From positions 1-64,000 of the forward strand of contig CALANV010000044.1 of the NCBI GenBank assembly GCA_937926175.1: a DNA stretch of 64,000 nucleotides. The letters run 5' to 3'. Position numbers and translations under genes: made by a program. Below are positions 9,448 through 18,504 of the stretch, piece after piece. This stretch comes from an uncultured Rhodospirillales bacterium. Lineage in GTDB: Bacteria > Pseudomonadota > Alphaproteobacteria > CACIAM-22H2. The notes under the pieces are model-generated. The model made no database searches, was not told the origin of the DNA, and saw only the letters and a list, made by a program, of their open reading frames with translations. The stretch's first letter is position 1. Each line of letters starts with the position of its first letter.

Positions 9448-10434
9448 ATGACGACCAATCGACGGCCGTTGATGGCGCTGGGACTGACGTTCGCGGTGCT
9501 GCTCGTGTTGCCGTTCGTGGCGACCGCCCTGGATTCGACCGCCACGATCAGCCTGGTAACGCGGATGATGATCTACGCCATCGCCGCATCCAGCCTAAAC
9601 CTGATTCTCGGCTATGGCGGCATGGTGAGCTTCGGCCACGCCGCCTATTACGGTCTCGGCGGCTACACGGTCGGCATCCTGTACGCCCATTTCGTTTCCG
9701 GCGACCCGCTGTTCGGAATCATTCCCGGCACGAACCAGTTCCTCATCACGCTTCCCGCCGCCCTTCTCGTCAGCGGCCTTTTCGCCCTGGCCCTGGGGGC
9801 GCTGTCACTGCGCACCAGCGGCGTGCAGTTCATCATGATCACGCTCGCGTTCGCGCAGATGGTGTTCTTCCTGTTCGTGTCGCTCGAGATGTATGGCGGC
9901 GATGACGGTCTGATCATCCGGCGACCGAACGAGCTTCTCGGCCTGAGGCTCCGCGATGAACTGACCTTCTATTTCCTGACCCTGGGCTTTCTTGCGGCGT
10001 ATGTCGGGCTTTGCGGCCGGATCGTCAATTCGCGTTTCGGCATGGTGATCGGCGGTATCCGGCAGAACGAGCGCCGCATGGCGGCGATCGGCGTCTCGAC
10101 GTACCGGTACAAGCTCGTCGCCTTCGTGATCGCCGGCATGGGCGCCGGTCTCGCGGGCGCGCTCATGGCCAACCATGCGCGGTTCGTCAGCCCGGACATG
10201 CTGCACTGGACCAAGTCCGGCGAGCTGATGATCATGGTCATTCTCGGCGGGATGGGGACGCTGCTGGGTCCGATTTTGGGGGCGATCTCCTTGATCGGAC
10301 TGGAGTCCGTGTTGTCGGGCTGGACGGAAAACTGGCAATTCTATCTGGGCCCGATCCTGGTGCTGATCGTCCTGTTCGCGCGCGGCGGCCTTTACAGCCT
10401 CATTCCGGGTCTGCGGGGGAATGGCCGTGACTGA
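9448..10434 (+). CDS. livM: Branched-chain-type ABC permease, LivM family
   Basis: This 328-residue inner-membrane protein pairs with the LivH homolog. About nine to ten hydrophobic segments are visible, with the family motif LNLILGYGGMVSFGHAAYYG near residues 50-69. It begins 27 bases after livH and its end overlaps the next ATPase gene by 14 bases, so translation of the two is coupled. Confidence 0.9.
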   Translation: MTTNRRPLMALGLTFAVLLVLPFVATALDSTATISLVTRMMIYAIAASSLNLILGYGGMVSFGHAAYYGLGGYTVGILYAHFVSGDPLFGIIPGTNQFLITLPAALLVSGLFALALGALSLRTSGVQFIMITLAFAQMVFFLFVSLEMYGGDDGLIIRRPNELLGLRLRDELTFYFLTLGFLAAYVGLCGRIVNSRFGMVIGGIRQNERRMAAIGVSTYRYKLVAFVIAGMGAGLAGALMANHARFVSPDMLHWTKSGELMIMVILGGMGTLLGPILGAISLIGLESVLSGWTENWQFYLGPILVLIVLFARGGLYSLIPGLRGNGRD

Positions 10435-11179
10435 ACCGCTGCTGCGGATCGTCCAGCTCGTCAAGCGTTTCGGCGGCCTCGTGGCGACCGACCATCTGTC
10501 GCTCGACGTGCGACCCGGGGAGCTGCATGCGCTCATCGGGCCGAACGGTGCCGGCAAGACGACGGTCATGTCGCAGATCGCCGGCGAGCTGCGCCAGGAC
10601 GCCGGCCAGATCATCTTCGCCGGCCAGGAAATCAGCGCCATGTCGACCGTCCGGCGCGTGCGGCTCGGCCTCGCGCGTTCATTCCAGGTGACGCAGCTGC
10701 TCGAGGATTACACGGCGCTCGACAACGTCGCGCTGGCGGTCCAGGTGCGGCTCGGTCACAGCTTCCGGTTCTGGGCGAACGCGCGGCGCGACCGGTCGTT
10801 GCGGGAGGCGGCGTGGCGGTATCTAGAACAGGTCGGGTTGGACCATCGGGCGGATGTCCGCGTCGCCGATCTTTCCCATGGCGAGCACAAACAGCTCGAG
10901 CTTGCGATCGCGCTGGCGACGGAGCCGAAGCTCCTCCTGATGGACGAGCCGATGGCCGGGCTCGGGGCCACCGAGTCGCGGCAGATGACGGAACTGCTGG
11001 GCCGCCTCAAGGGCCGCATCACCATGCTCCTGGTCGAGCACGACATGGAAGCGGTGTTCGCGCTCGCCGACCGGATCTCGGTGCTTGTGTACGGCCGCTG
11101 CATCGCGACCGGCTCGCCGGCCGAGATCCGGGCGAATGCCGAGGTGCGGGCGGCATATCTGACCGAGGACGAGGCGTGA
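10421..11179 (+). CDS. livG: ABC transporter ATP-binding protein, LivG family
   Basis: This 252-residue cytoplasmic ATPase has Walker A GPNGAGKTT (about residues 41-49), an unusual signature loop LSHGEHKQLELA in place of the common LSGGQ, and Walker B LLLMDEP with a trailing H-loop EHDME. It powers the importer with the LivF ATPase. The ATG at 10421 lies inside the end of livM; an in-frame GTG at 10427 is an alternative start. Confidence 0.9.
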   Translation: MAVTEPLLRIVQLVKRFGGLVATDHLSLDVRPGELHALIGPNGAGKTTVMSQIAGELRQDAGQIIFAGQEISAMSTVRRVRLGLARSFQVTQLLEDYTALDNVALAVQVRLGHSFRFWANARRDRSLREAAWRYLEQVGLDHRADVRVADLSHGEHKQLELAIALATEPKLLLMDEPMAGLGATESRQMTELLGRLKGRITMLLVEHDMEAVFALADRISVLVYGRCIATGSPAEIRANAEVRAAYLTEDEA

Positions 11180-11880
11180 TGCTCCGCGTCGAGCGTCTTC
11201 AGGCATCCTATGGACGTAGCCAGGTCCTGTTCGGCGTCGATCTCGCCGTGAACGAGGGACAGGTCGTCACCCTGCTGGGGCGCAACGGCATGGGCAAGAC
11301 GACGACGATCCGCGCCATCATGGGGTTGAATCCGCCGAGCGGCGGAACGGTTGAATTCCGGGGCCGGCCGATCGCGGGCCTGCCGCCGGAAGCGATCGCC
11401 CGTCTGGGCTTTGGGCTCGTGCCGGAGGGGCGGCAGGTGTTTCCGACGCTGACCGTGCGGGAGAACCTGGTCGCGACGGCCGCGAACCGGGAAGGCCGGC
11501 GCGATGCCTGGACGCTGGAGCGCGTGTTCGGGCTTTTCCCCAGGCTGAAGGAACGGGAACATCAACTCGCGCGCACGCTGTCCGGGGGCGAGCAGCAGAT
11601 GCTCGCCATCGGCCGCGCGCTGATGACGAATCCGCGCCTTCTCATTCTGGACGAGGCGACAGAAGGGCTCGCGCCGGTCATCCGTGCCGAGATCTGGGCG
11701 GTGCTCGACCGCCTCAAGGGCGATGGACTCTCCATCCTGATCGTCGACAAGAATCTCAAGGTCCTGAAGCGTCTCGCCGACCGGCACTACATCATCGAAA
11801 AAGGCCGTACGGTCTGGCAGGGGACGAGTCTTGAGCTCGAGCGCGAGAAAGAGACCGTCCGCAACTATATCGGAATCTGA
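11179..11880 (+). CDS. livF: ABC transporter ATP-binding protein, LivF family
   Basis: This 233-residue ATPase has Walker A GRNGMGKTT, signature LSGGEQQML and Walker B LLILDEATEGL, the last being characteristic of LivF. Its ATG shares one base with the stop codon of livG (TGATG), a classic coupled junction. The frame is open for more than 300 bases upstream, but that part lies inside livG and is not coding. An unusual point is the H-loop region, which reads VDKNLK rather than the usual EQN or EHD. Confidence 0.9.
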   Translation: MLRVERLQASYGRSQVLFGVDLAVNEGQVVTLLGRNGMGKTTTIRAIMGLNPPSGGTVEFRGRPIAGLPPEAIARLGFGLVPEGRQVFPTLTVRENLVATAANREGRRDAWTLERVFGLFPRLKEREHQLARTLSGGEQQMLAIGRALMTNPRLLILDEATEGLAPVIRAEIWAVLDRLKGDGLSILIVDKNLKVLKRLADRHYIIEKGRTVWQGTSLELEREKETVRNYIGI

Positions 11881-11926
11881 GGTGCCGAGGCCGCACGACG
11901 AGAGTATCGGGAAAGCGGAGGCCGGA

Positions 11927-12790
11927 ATGTACCGCTACTACGATCAGGCGGAGCTGGACCGCCAGTACAACGCGCGCGGCACCGTTCCCGATATCGGGCC
12001 GATCATCGCCGAGTATGCACGCCGGACCAGGGAAGCGCAGTCCCGGACACAATGTGTGACCGGCATATCCTACGGCCCGTCCGAACCGGAACGGCTCGAC
12101 ATATATCTTGCCCGGAGCAGCGGGCCGGCACCGGTATGGATCTTCATCCACGGCGGCTACTGGCGCCTGCTGGACGCTGCCGACTCAGGCTTCATGGCAG
12201 AGACGTTCACGGCGGCCGGCATCTGCGTCGTCGCCCTCAATTATGCGTTGGCGCCCGCCGTCAGCCTCGACGAAATCGTGCGTCAATGCCGTGCTGCGCT
12301 CGCATGGGTCTATGAGAACATTCACCGTTACGGCGGCGATCGGGACCGTATTCACGTGGCCGGCAGTTCGGCTGGCGCGCATCTTGCCGCGATGCTCTGC
12401 GCTGCCGCGTGGGCGCCGTCGTTTGGCCTGCCCGAGGGGGTGGTGAAGGGGGCCACCCTGCTCAGCGGGTTGTACGATCTCGAGCCGCTTCTCCTGACTC
12501 ACCCGAACGAGTGGCTGAAGCTGGATCGGGCAGCCGCCCTGCGCAACAGCCCCATCCGGATGCTGCCCCCGCCGGGCCTTCCCATGGTGTTCTCCTATGC
12601 CCCCAACGAAACGGACGAGTTCAAGCGCCAGTCCGAGGTGTACATGGCGGCCTGTCAGGCGGTCGGCTGCAATTGCCAGTTCGTCGCCGCGCCGGGAACC
12701 AACCACTTCGACATCGTGTTCGAACTCTGCCGGAAGGACAGCGCATTGACGCAGGCGGTCTGGCAGACGATCTGGCCCGGCCCGCGTTGA
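11927..12790 (+). CDS. Kynurenine formamidase-like alpha/beta hydrolase
   Basis: This 287-residue protein is an alpha/beta hydrolase of the arylformamidase/esterase group. The oxyanion motif HGGYW (75-79) is the form typical of kynurenine formamidase. The nucleophile is Ser148 in GSSAG (146-150) and the catalytic histidine is probably His260 in TNHFD. The ATG at 11927 follows GGAGG at 11917-11921 and lies 46 bases after livF, making it the last gene of the importer operon. Hydrolysis of an aryl formamide or related amide would fit the 3-hydroxyanthranilate-dioxygenase-like gene upstream. Other esters or carbamates remain possible. Confidence 0.75.
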   Translation: MYRYYDQAELDRQYNARGTVPDIGPIIAEYARRTREAQSRTQCVTGISYGPSEPERLDIYLARSSGPAPVWIFIHGGYWRLLDAADSGFMAETFTAAGICVVALNYALAPAVSLDEIVRQCRAALAWVYENIHRYGGDRDRIHVAGSSAGAHLAAMLCAAAWAPSFGLPEGVVKGATLLSGLYDLEPLLLTHPNEWLKLDRAAALRNSPIRMLPPPGLPMVFSYAPNETDEFKRQSEVYMAACQAVGCNCQFVAAPGTNHFDIVFELCRKDSALTQAVWQTIWPGPR

Positions 12791-12840
12791 GCCGTCCGTG
12801 ATGGTCAGTGGCGGCGGCGTGGCCGGAACGTCACGGATTC

Positions 12841-12865
12841 CAGGGGGCGTTCCCCTGTTGTTCTT
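12841..12865 (+). terminator. Probable terminator after the liv/hydrolase operon
   Basis: CAGGGG and CCCCTG pair around a 5-base loop (12841-12857) and are followed by TTGTTCTT. The position, 50 bases after the hydrolase stop, fits the end of the operon. A TATATA at 12893-12898 beyond it may be the -10 of the sodB promoter, though no good -35 box is spaced to it. Confidence 0.5.
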
Positions 12866-13008
12866 GGATCTTAAAGTTTGCGGCGGCCAAGCTATATAGA
12901 TGGGGCCGCGTGCCGGTCGGTGCGCAGTTCGGGCGGGGAATCGGGGGTCTCGCGACGACCTTCGGCCTCGCCATCGGATTTCAACCCGTTCCTGATGGAA
13001 GGATCATC

Positions 13009-13611
13009 ATGGCTTTTGAACTCCCACCGCTGCCCTACGACAAGTCCGCGCTCGAGCCGTACATTTCGGCCCGGACTCTCGAGTTCCATCACGGCAAGCA
13101 TCATCAGGCTTACGTCACGAACCTGAACAACCTGATCAAGGACACCCCCCTTGCCAACGAGGGGCTGGAGGCGATCATCAAGGCCTCGGCGAACGATCCG
13201 CAGAAGACGGGGATCTTCAACAATGCCGCGCAGGTCTGGAACCACACTTTCTTCTGGAACTCGATGAAGGCGAAGGGCGGCGGCAAGCCGACCGGCGACA
13301 TCGCCAAGAAGATCGACGACGATCTCGGCGGCTACGACAAGTTCGTCGAGCAGTTCAAGCAGGCGGCGACGACCCAGTTCGGTTCGGGTTGGGCATGGCT
13401 CGTCCTTGAGAACGGCAAGCTCAAGGTGACGAAGACCGGCAATGCCGATCTGCCGATGGTCCACGGCCAGACCGCGTTGCTCACGCTCGACGTGTGGGAG
13501 CACGCCTATTATCTCGATTACCAGAACCGCCGGCCGGATTTCGTCGCGGCGTTCCTCGAACACCTCGTCAACTGGGACTTCGCCAACCAGAATCTGGCGA
13601 AAGCGGGTTGA
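13009..13611 (+). CDS. sodB: Superoxide dismutase, iron type
   Basis: This 200-residue enzyme dismutates superoxide to oxygen and peroxide. Metal ligands are recognisable: His27 in FHHGKHH, the histidine in QVWNHTFFWN, and the Asp and His of DVWEHAYYLDYQN. The glutamine in NAAQVWNH is the outer-sphere residue typical of the iron form. No signal peptide is present, so it is cytoplasmic. The ATG at 13009 follows GGAAGGA (12997-13003); upstream in-frame sequence is not homologous. It stands alone, with its own terminator. Confidence 0.95.
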   Translation: MAFELPPLPYDKSALEPYISARTLEFHHGKHHQAYVTNLNNLIKDTPLANEGLEAIIKASANDPQKTGIFNNAAQVWNHTFFWNSMKAKGGGKPTGDIAKKIDDDLGGYDKFVEQFKQAATTQFGSGWAWLVLENGKLKVTKTGNADLPMVHGQTALLTLDVWEHAYYLDYQNRRPDFVAAFLEHLVNWDFANQNLAKAG

Positions 13612-13621
13612 TACGTATCCT

Positions 13622-13650
13622 GCGCTTGGGCCTCTCGCGGGCCCAAGCGC
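13622..13650 (+). terminator. Stem-loop after sodB
   Basis: A perfect 11-bp stem (GCGCTTGGGCC/GGCCCAAGCGC) with a 7-base loop starts ten bases after the sodB stop. There is no T-run after it, so it may act with Rho or protect the message. It may serve both sodB and the convergent cyclase gene. Confidence 0.55.
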
Positions 13651-13942
13651 CGAACCGCTTGTGCCGCCCGGTTCGTGGTTCGCGTATGTGGCGCAGACGG
13701 GACCCGTGGACACGCGCGCGAAATCGCCGTCAGCGGGTACCGGCCGGACGGTTCATGAACCCGCCCGCGAGACGTCGCGGCATCTTCCGCGTCGCGGGTC
13801 ACGGCTGATTTGATTGCATTGTCGACAAGGGAGAGAGGCCGTGGGGCTGCCGGGCCCGAAGTTGACGGTTCGCTGTCTCCGGTGCGCACGCTCGGCCGGC
13901 TTCCGCGATCTCGCGCCGGGAAACCGTAGTCCGCGATCGGCT
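13651..13942. other. Spacer between sodB and the convergent cyclase gene
   Basis: Nothing further was recognised between the sodB stem-loop and the end of the cyclase gene. The open frames here have no family resemblance and no ribosome binding sites. Confidence 0.5.
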
Positions 13943-16900
13943 TCAATCGAAGGCAGCCGTTGCCGGTTTTCCATATCGTGCCGCAAGCGCGGCACTCGCG
14001 GCGAACGCCGGGTGCGAAAGGTTGGGGCCGAGTACCTGAAGAATGGCGGCGATGTCTTCGGCCGCTGCAACGCGTTCAGCCTCGCTAACGGCAAAGACAC
14101 AGCGGTCGTGGGCAGCGCGCAAGGCGGACATGTGCGCGCCTTGCCGGCGGCCAAGGTCGAGACCATGCTGCAGCTCGCTGCTGGATTCAGGAAGACGCCC
14201 TGCCGCCCGGAGCGCCGCGGCGCGTAGCCGGTGCAGTTCGGCCGAATAGAAGTGGACGGCCGTGCGCTCGGCGCTGGCGATGGCATCGTCGAGTTCCCGC
14301 GCGGCCTCTTCGGCACGGCCGGCCCGAAGCAGTGTGTCGGCGAGAAGGCCGAGCGAGTATGGCCGGAAGAGCTCCGCACCGGTTGCACGATAGGCGGCAA
14401 GCCCGCGCCGCATTGCGGCGATCCCCTGGTCGATCCGGCCCGCGACGGCGTCCGCCCATCCCTCGATGACCATACTCCAGGCCGCCCAATAGGGGATCTC
14501 GCGCGCCTCGGCAAGTTTACGTGCCTCGCGCGCGAGCGCCGCGGCGCGGGTTGCGTTCCCGAGATTCTGGTGAACGGCAGCCGACATGCCGGTCGCATAG
14601 GCGAGGCTCAGGGAATGGCCAAGCGCGCGCGCATGCTCGATCGCCTGCGCGGATCGTTGCTCGGCGTCGCCGGGACGGCCCACGAACGACAGAAGCCAAG
14701 CCAGGTTGACGCAACCCAAGGCTGCCGGATCCGATCCGTACGTGACGATATGGTGGCGCGCCAGGGTGGCGTCGTACAGGGCAAGGCTCTCCTCGAGCAG
14801 GCGCCGCCCATCGGCGATTTCTCCCAGGCAGAACAGGCACCAACCGAGCCGGCGATCGGCCTCGATCCGCAGGACCCGTTCGCCGGATGCCTCGGCAATC
14901 GTGAGGAGCTGCCGGCTGATGTCGCGCGCGGCGCGCAGGGGGCCGCGCACCTGATAGAAGGATTGAAGCCCACGCAAGACCGAAAACATCGATACCGACG
15001 GTCCTGAGGACTGGGCCAAGTCGCGGGCCCGGCTGTAGGCACGCTCGACCTCCGGCGCAGCGTATCCTTTGACGGCGATCAGCGCATTGCCGAGTGCCAC
15101 GAGGATCGAGAGCTCGAGCCTGTTCCGCTCGGGCGACGGTGGTGTCGCTGCGACCGCATCGAGGCCCTTCTCGAGGTGGGAGATCGCTTCGATCGTGGCA
15201 GATCGCTCGAGCGCCCGCGTCCCGGCGCGGTGCCAGAAGGGAGCGGCGCGCTCAGGCCGCCCGCCCAGGACATAGTGATGGGCGATGAACTCGGGCTGCG
15301 CTTCGACGAGAGCTGGGAACCGCTCCTCGATGGTGACGGCGATCCGGGTGTGACATTCGCGCCGCCGCGACAGAAGAAGGGTTTGATAGGCCGCTTCCCG
15401 AAGAAGGGCGTGCTTGAAGACGAAGCTGGCCTCGGGAAGCAGGCCCTCCTGAAACAGGATCTCGGCGTCGACGAGCCGTGCAAGGTTCTGCTGCAGCTCT
15501 TCCGTCGATCCAGGCCACAGGGCTTCGATCAGCCGGTACGGGAACTCACGGCCGATCGTTGCGGCGATCTGCGCGACCAATCGTGTCACGTTCAGGTTGT
15601 CGAGCCTTGCCGAGAGCGAACCCTGGAGCGTCGCCGGAATTGTCGGTTCGACGATGCCGCCCACCTCGAGGATCGTTTTCGTCAGCTCCTCGACGAAGAG
15701 GGGAACGCCATCGCTCTTCGCGATCACCTCGCGCATGACGGACTCCGGCAACGGTCGCCGCCGCGCCAGCCCGGCGATCATTCTCTCCACATGCGTCGGA
15801 TGAAGGCGCTGCAGGATGATGTGAAGCATGTGGGAGTGCAGGGGCCACGGCATCGAGAATTCCGGACGCGACGTCAGAACGACGAGCAGCGGATTCCGCG
15901 CGACCTGGGGAATGAGAAGGCCGAGAAAATCGATCGTCGAGGCATCGGCCCAATGGATGTCCTCGACGATGAGGATGGTCGGCCGGCGCCGCGCTTCCGC
16001 GATCACCCATCCGACCAGCGTTTCGAGTGTCCGCTGCCGCTGCTGGCGCGGCGGTTCGGGATCGAGATCCATCTGGCCGGGCGTACGCAATGAAAGCAGC
16101 CGCGCAAGGACGGGGACGGCCCCCGCTGGCGCGATGCCGCGTTCGGTTGCGAATGTTTCCAGCCGGCGCAGTCGAATGTCGACTGCGAGATCGCCGCCAA
16201 GATCCGCTTCGCGCTCGATCAGCTCGGCCACCGGAAGGAATGCGCTGTGCGACGTATGACTCGCACAGTACGCGACGAGACTGGTATGCGGTTCTGCCGC
16301 AAGCGCTTCATCCAGCGCCAGTACGAGGCGGGACTTGCCGATACCGGGCTCGCCGCTGATCAGGGCGACCTGTCCCTGCCCCGCCTTCGCCAGGTCCCAT
16401 CGGTGCCGCAGCGACGACAGTTCCTCGCCCCGTCCCTCGAGGGCGGACAGATCACGCGCTCTGAGGGCGTCGAGCTGGCCGCGTGAGCGTTTGCGCGCAA
16501 GGACCTGGAACGCCCCGAAAGGACGGCCATTTCCGTCAAGGCGCTGCACCTCGAACGGCCGGCAATCGAAGTAGTTTCTGACGAGCTCGTGCGTCGTTGC
16601 GCTGATAAGGATCGTACTGGCCGGCGCAAGCGACTGAAGCCGCGCGGCCACGTTCGGCGTCTCGCCGACGATTGCCGATGCCTCATGCGTCTCGGCGCTC
16701 GACAGATCGCCGACGATGACGAGACCCGTATGAATGCCGATATGGGCGCGAACCTCCAGATCGCGCTCGATCCGGATTTGATCGCTGAACACGGTAAGGT
16801 CCGCAACGATGTCGAGCGCCGAACGCACCGCCGCGCGCGCATCGTCGTCATGGGCCTGCGGGTAGCCGAAATAGGCGAGAATGCCGTCGCCGATATAGCG

Positions 16901-17257
16901 GGCGACGAAACCGCCGTAGCGGCGGATCGCGGTGGCGCATATGCCCCGATACCGTAGCAGAAGATCGCCGTACTCCTCCGGATCGAGCCGTTCGGTGAGC
17001 CTGCTCGACCCGACCATGTCACAGAACATGACGGTGAGCTGGCGGCGTTCCAGCTCGGCGGGTTGCGTCTGTCGCGTGGCGGACGCCGGTGAAAGTTTCG
17101 TTCCGCATTCCACGCAAAAGCGATTCGACAGCGCATTGACGGCGCCGCAGGCGGCGCAGCGTTGCGCCAACGGGGCGCCGCACCCGCCGCAGAACCTTGC
17201 CGAGTCGGAATTCGTACGACCGCAGGCGGTGCATTGCATGGCCTGGCGGCTCTCCAT
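13943..17257 (-). CDS. Zinc-ribbon / class III nucleotidyl cyclase / AAA ATPase / TPR protein
   Basis: This protein of about 1104 residues has four parts in order. First is a double zinc ribbon with four CxxC pairs (about residues 8-53). Second is a class III adenylate/guanylate cyclase domain with metal aspartates in FCDMVGSS and IGDGILAYFG. Third is a large P-loop NTPase with Walker A GEPGIGKS and Walker B ILIVEDIHWAD. Last is a long helical TPR-like repeat region. Such proteins act as cytoplasmic signal-integrating regulators whose ligand is rarely known. The ATG at 17257 sits 3 bases from GGAGG; an ATG at 17239 is possible and would put the first cysteine next to the start. It is divergent from the radical SAM operon, which may be chance or may mark it as that operon's sensor. 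Confidence 0.85.
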   Translation of the reverse strand: MESRQAMQCTACGRTNSDSARFCGGCGAPLAQRCAACGAVNALSNRFCVECGTKLSPASATRQTQPAELERRQLTVMFCDMVGSSRLTERLDPEEYGDLLLRYRGICATAIRRYGGFVARYIGDGILAYFGYPQAHDDDARAAVRSALDIVADLTVFSDQIRIERDLEVRAHIGIHTGLVIVGDLSSAETHEASAIVGETPNVAARLQSLAPASTILISATTHELVRNYFDCRPFEVQRLDGNGRPFGAFQVLARKRSRGQLDALRARDLSALEGRGEELSSLRHRWDLAKAGQGQVALISGEPGIGKSRLVLALDEALAAEPHTSLVAYCASHTSHSAFLPVAELIEREADLGGDLAVDIRLRRLETFATERGIAPAGAVPVLARLLSLRTPGQMDLDPEPPRQQRQRTLETLVGWVIAEARRRPTILIVEDIHWADASTIDFLGLLIPQVARNPLLVVLTSRPEFSMPWPLHSHMLHIILQRLHPTHVERMIAGLARRRPLPESVMREVIAKSDGVPLFVEELTKTILEVGGIVEPTIPATLQGSLSARLDNLNVTRLVAQIAATIGREFPYRLIEALWPGSTEELQQNLARLVDAEILFQEGLLPEASFVFKHALLREAAYQTLLLSRRRECHTRIAVTIEERFPALVEAQPEFIAHHYVLGGRPERAAPFWHRAGTRALERSATIEAISHLEKGLDAVAATPPSPERNRLELSILVALGNALIAVKGYAAPEVERAYSRARDLAQSSGPSVSMFSVLRGLQSFYQVRGPLRAARDISRQLLTIAEASGERVLRIEADRRLGWCLFCLGEIADGRRLLEESLALYDATLARHHIVTYGSDPAALGCVNLAWLLSFVGRPGDAEQRSAQAIEHARALGHSLSLAYATGMSAAVHQNLGNATRAAALAREARKLAEAREIPYWAAWSMVIEGWADAVAGRIDQGIAAMRRGLAAYRATGAELFRPYSLGLLADTLLRAGRAEEAARELDDAIASAERTAVHFYSAELHRLRAAALRAAGRLPESSSELQHGLDLGRRQGAHMSALRAAHDRCVFAVSEAERVAAAEDIAAILQVLGPNLSHPAFAASAALAARYGKPATAAFD

Positions 17258-17354
17258 TCGCCTCCGCACGTACCGGCCCAATTCGTGGGGCGCGTGTTGC
17301 GCACGGGACTTGTATTCCCAACTGGGTAAATGACACCCGATCGCAGGTGAAAGT

Positions 17355-17534
17355 ATGCTGCGTATGTTGATGCAAGTCAGCATCCCGATCCGGGGTTCCG
17401 CTGCGGCGGCAATGTGGCGCTGCATCGTGCGGCGCGATTACAACCGCGGGCTCGCGAAAGGGGACGGAGATGCAGCCGTATCTCAACACGCCGCCGAAAA
17501 TCACGATCTCCTATACGGAATCGTGCAATCTTGA
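17355..17534 (+). CDS. Possible 59-residue small protein upstream of and overlapping the radical SAM gene
   Basis: An ATG at 17355 follows AGGTGA (17345-17350) and opens a 59-codon frame that ends 65 bases inside the radical SAM gene. It begins MLRMLMQVSIPIRG and has one Cys and one Trp in MWRCIVRR. In position and size it could be a modified-peptide precursor for the maturase downstream. It has no leader/core pattern that I can recognise, and overlap with the maturase start argues against it. Confidence 0.2.
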   Translation: MLRMLMQVSIPIRGSAAAAMWRCIVRRDYNRGLAKGDGDAAVSQHAAENHDLLYGIVQS

Positions 17535-18504
17535 CTGTCGCATCTGCTACAGCGTCTGCGCGCGACAGCCGAAGCAGTCCGAGCTTTCGCTCGCCGAGTG
17601 GATCTCGTTCTGCGACTATCTGGCGGCCAACGGAGTTATCCAGGCATACATCGAAGGTGGAGAGCCTCTCCACCGTTCAGACTTCCTAGAATTTGTCGCC
17701 TACGCCGCCAAACGGATGATGACGATCGTCCGGACGAACGGGACGCTCGTCGATCGGCACATGGCCCGCCGTCTCAAGGCCGCGGGTGTCGGCCGGGTTC
17801 TGGTCGACCTGATGGGGGCGACCGCCGCGACCCACGAATGGTTCACGCGTGTACCGGGCAGTTTCGCCAGATCATGCGATGCGATCCGCCACCTCGTGCA
17901 CGCGGGAATACGCACGGACGTGCTCGTGATCCTCACGCGTCAGAACGCGCCCGAGATTGCGGACTTCCTGCGGCTGGCGCACGGGCTCGGCGCGCGTCGT
18001 GTCGGCATCCTGCGACTCTATCCGCTCGGTCGTGCGAAACCGCTTTGGCCGGAGATCGCGCTTTCCCTCGACGAGCAGATGGCGGTGATCCGCGCGCTCG
18101 AGCCGCCCGCGGGTCTCGACGTGATGCAGTCGTGGCATCCCCATGACCATAACTGCTGCTGGCAGAGCGCGGCGGTCACGGCGGATGGCCGGTCGGTCGG
18201 CTGCATGTATCTGCGCGAGTACGTCGACCACGGTAACATTCGCCATGTGCCTTTCCTCGACACATGGTTCAACAGTCCGCTCTATCGCCGGCTCCGGCAG
18301 GCGGACGTGCCGCACGCCTGCGGCGGCTGCGCGCGCAGTCAACGCTCCAACGGCGGTTGCCGCGCGTCGGCATATGCCTTTCATGGCCGGTGGGATGCTC
18401 CCGATCCGTTCTGCCCGACGATGAATCAGGGAGTCGACATCCGTGTTCTGCCCGAGCGACTGCTACGTGAAAGCTCCGGACCTGAGGATTCGGCCGGTGC
18501 CTGA
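17470..18504 (+). CDS. Radical SAM/SPASM peptide-maturase-like protein
   Basis: This 344-residue protein has the radical SAM cluster motif Cys19-x3-Cys23-x2-Cys26 (SCNLDCRIC) and the glycine-rich SAM-binding EGGEP motif near residue 63. Its C-terminal third, from about residue 224, is cysteine-rich in SPASM style (a CCW pair, GCMYL, CGGCARSQ, GGCRAS, PFCPT), which would hold auxiliary Fe-S clusters. SPASM enzymes mostly modify ribosomal peptides or proteins, forming crosslinks or oxidations. The ATG follows AAAGGGG by 6 bases. The PqqD-like gene starts 62 bases before this gene ends, the usual pairing of a maturase with its peptide-recognition partner. No known precursor family was recognised nearby. 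Pyrroloquinoline quinone synthesis itself is unlikely because no pqqA, pqqB or pqqC is present. Confidence 0.85.
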   Translation: MQPYLNTPPKITISYTESCNLDCRICYSVCARQPKQSELSLAEWISFCDYLAANGVIQAYIEGGEPLHRSDFLEFVAYAAKRMMTIVRTNGTLVDRHMARRLKAAGVGRVLVDLMGATAATHEWFTRVPGSFARSCDAIRHLVHAGIRTDVLVILTRQNAPEIADFLRLAHGLGARRVGILRLYPLGRAKPLWPEIALSLDEQMAVIRALEPPAGLDVMQSWHPHDHNCCWQSAAVTADGRSVGCMYLREYVDHGNIRHVPFLDTWFNSPLYRRLRQADVPHACGGCARSQRSNGGCRASAYAFHGRWDAPDPFCPTMNQGVDIRVLPERLLRESSGPEDSAGA

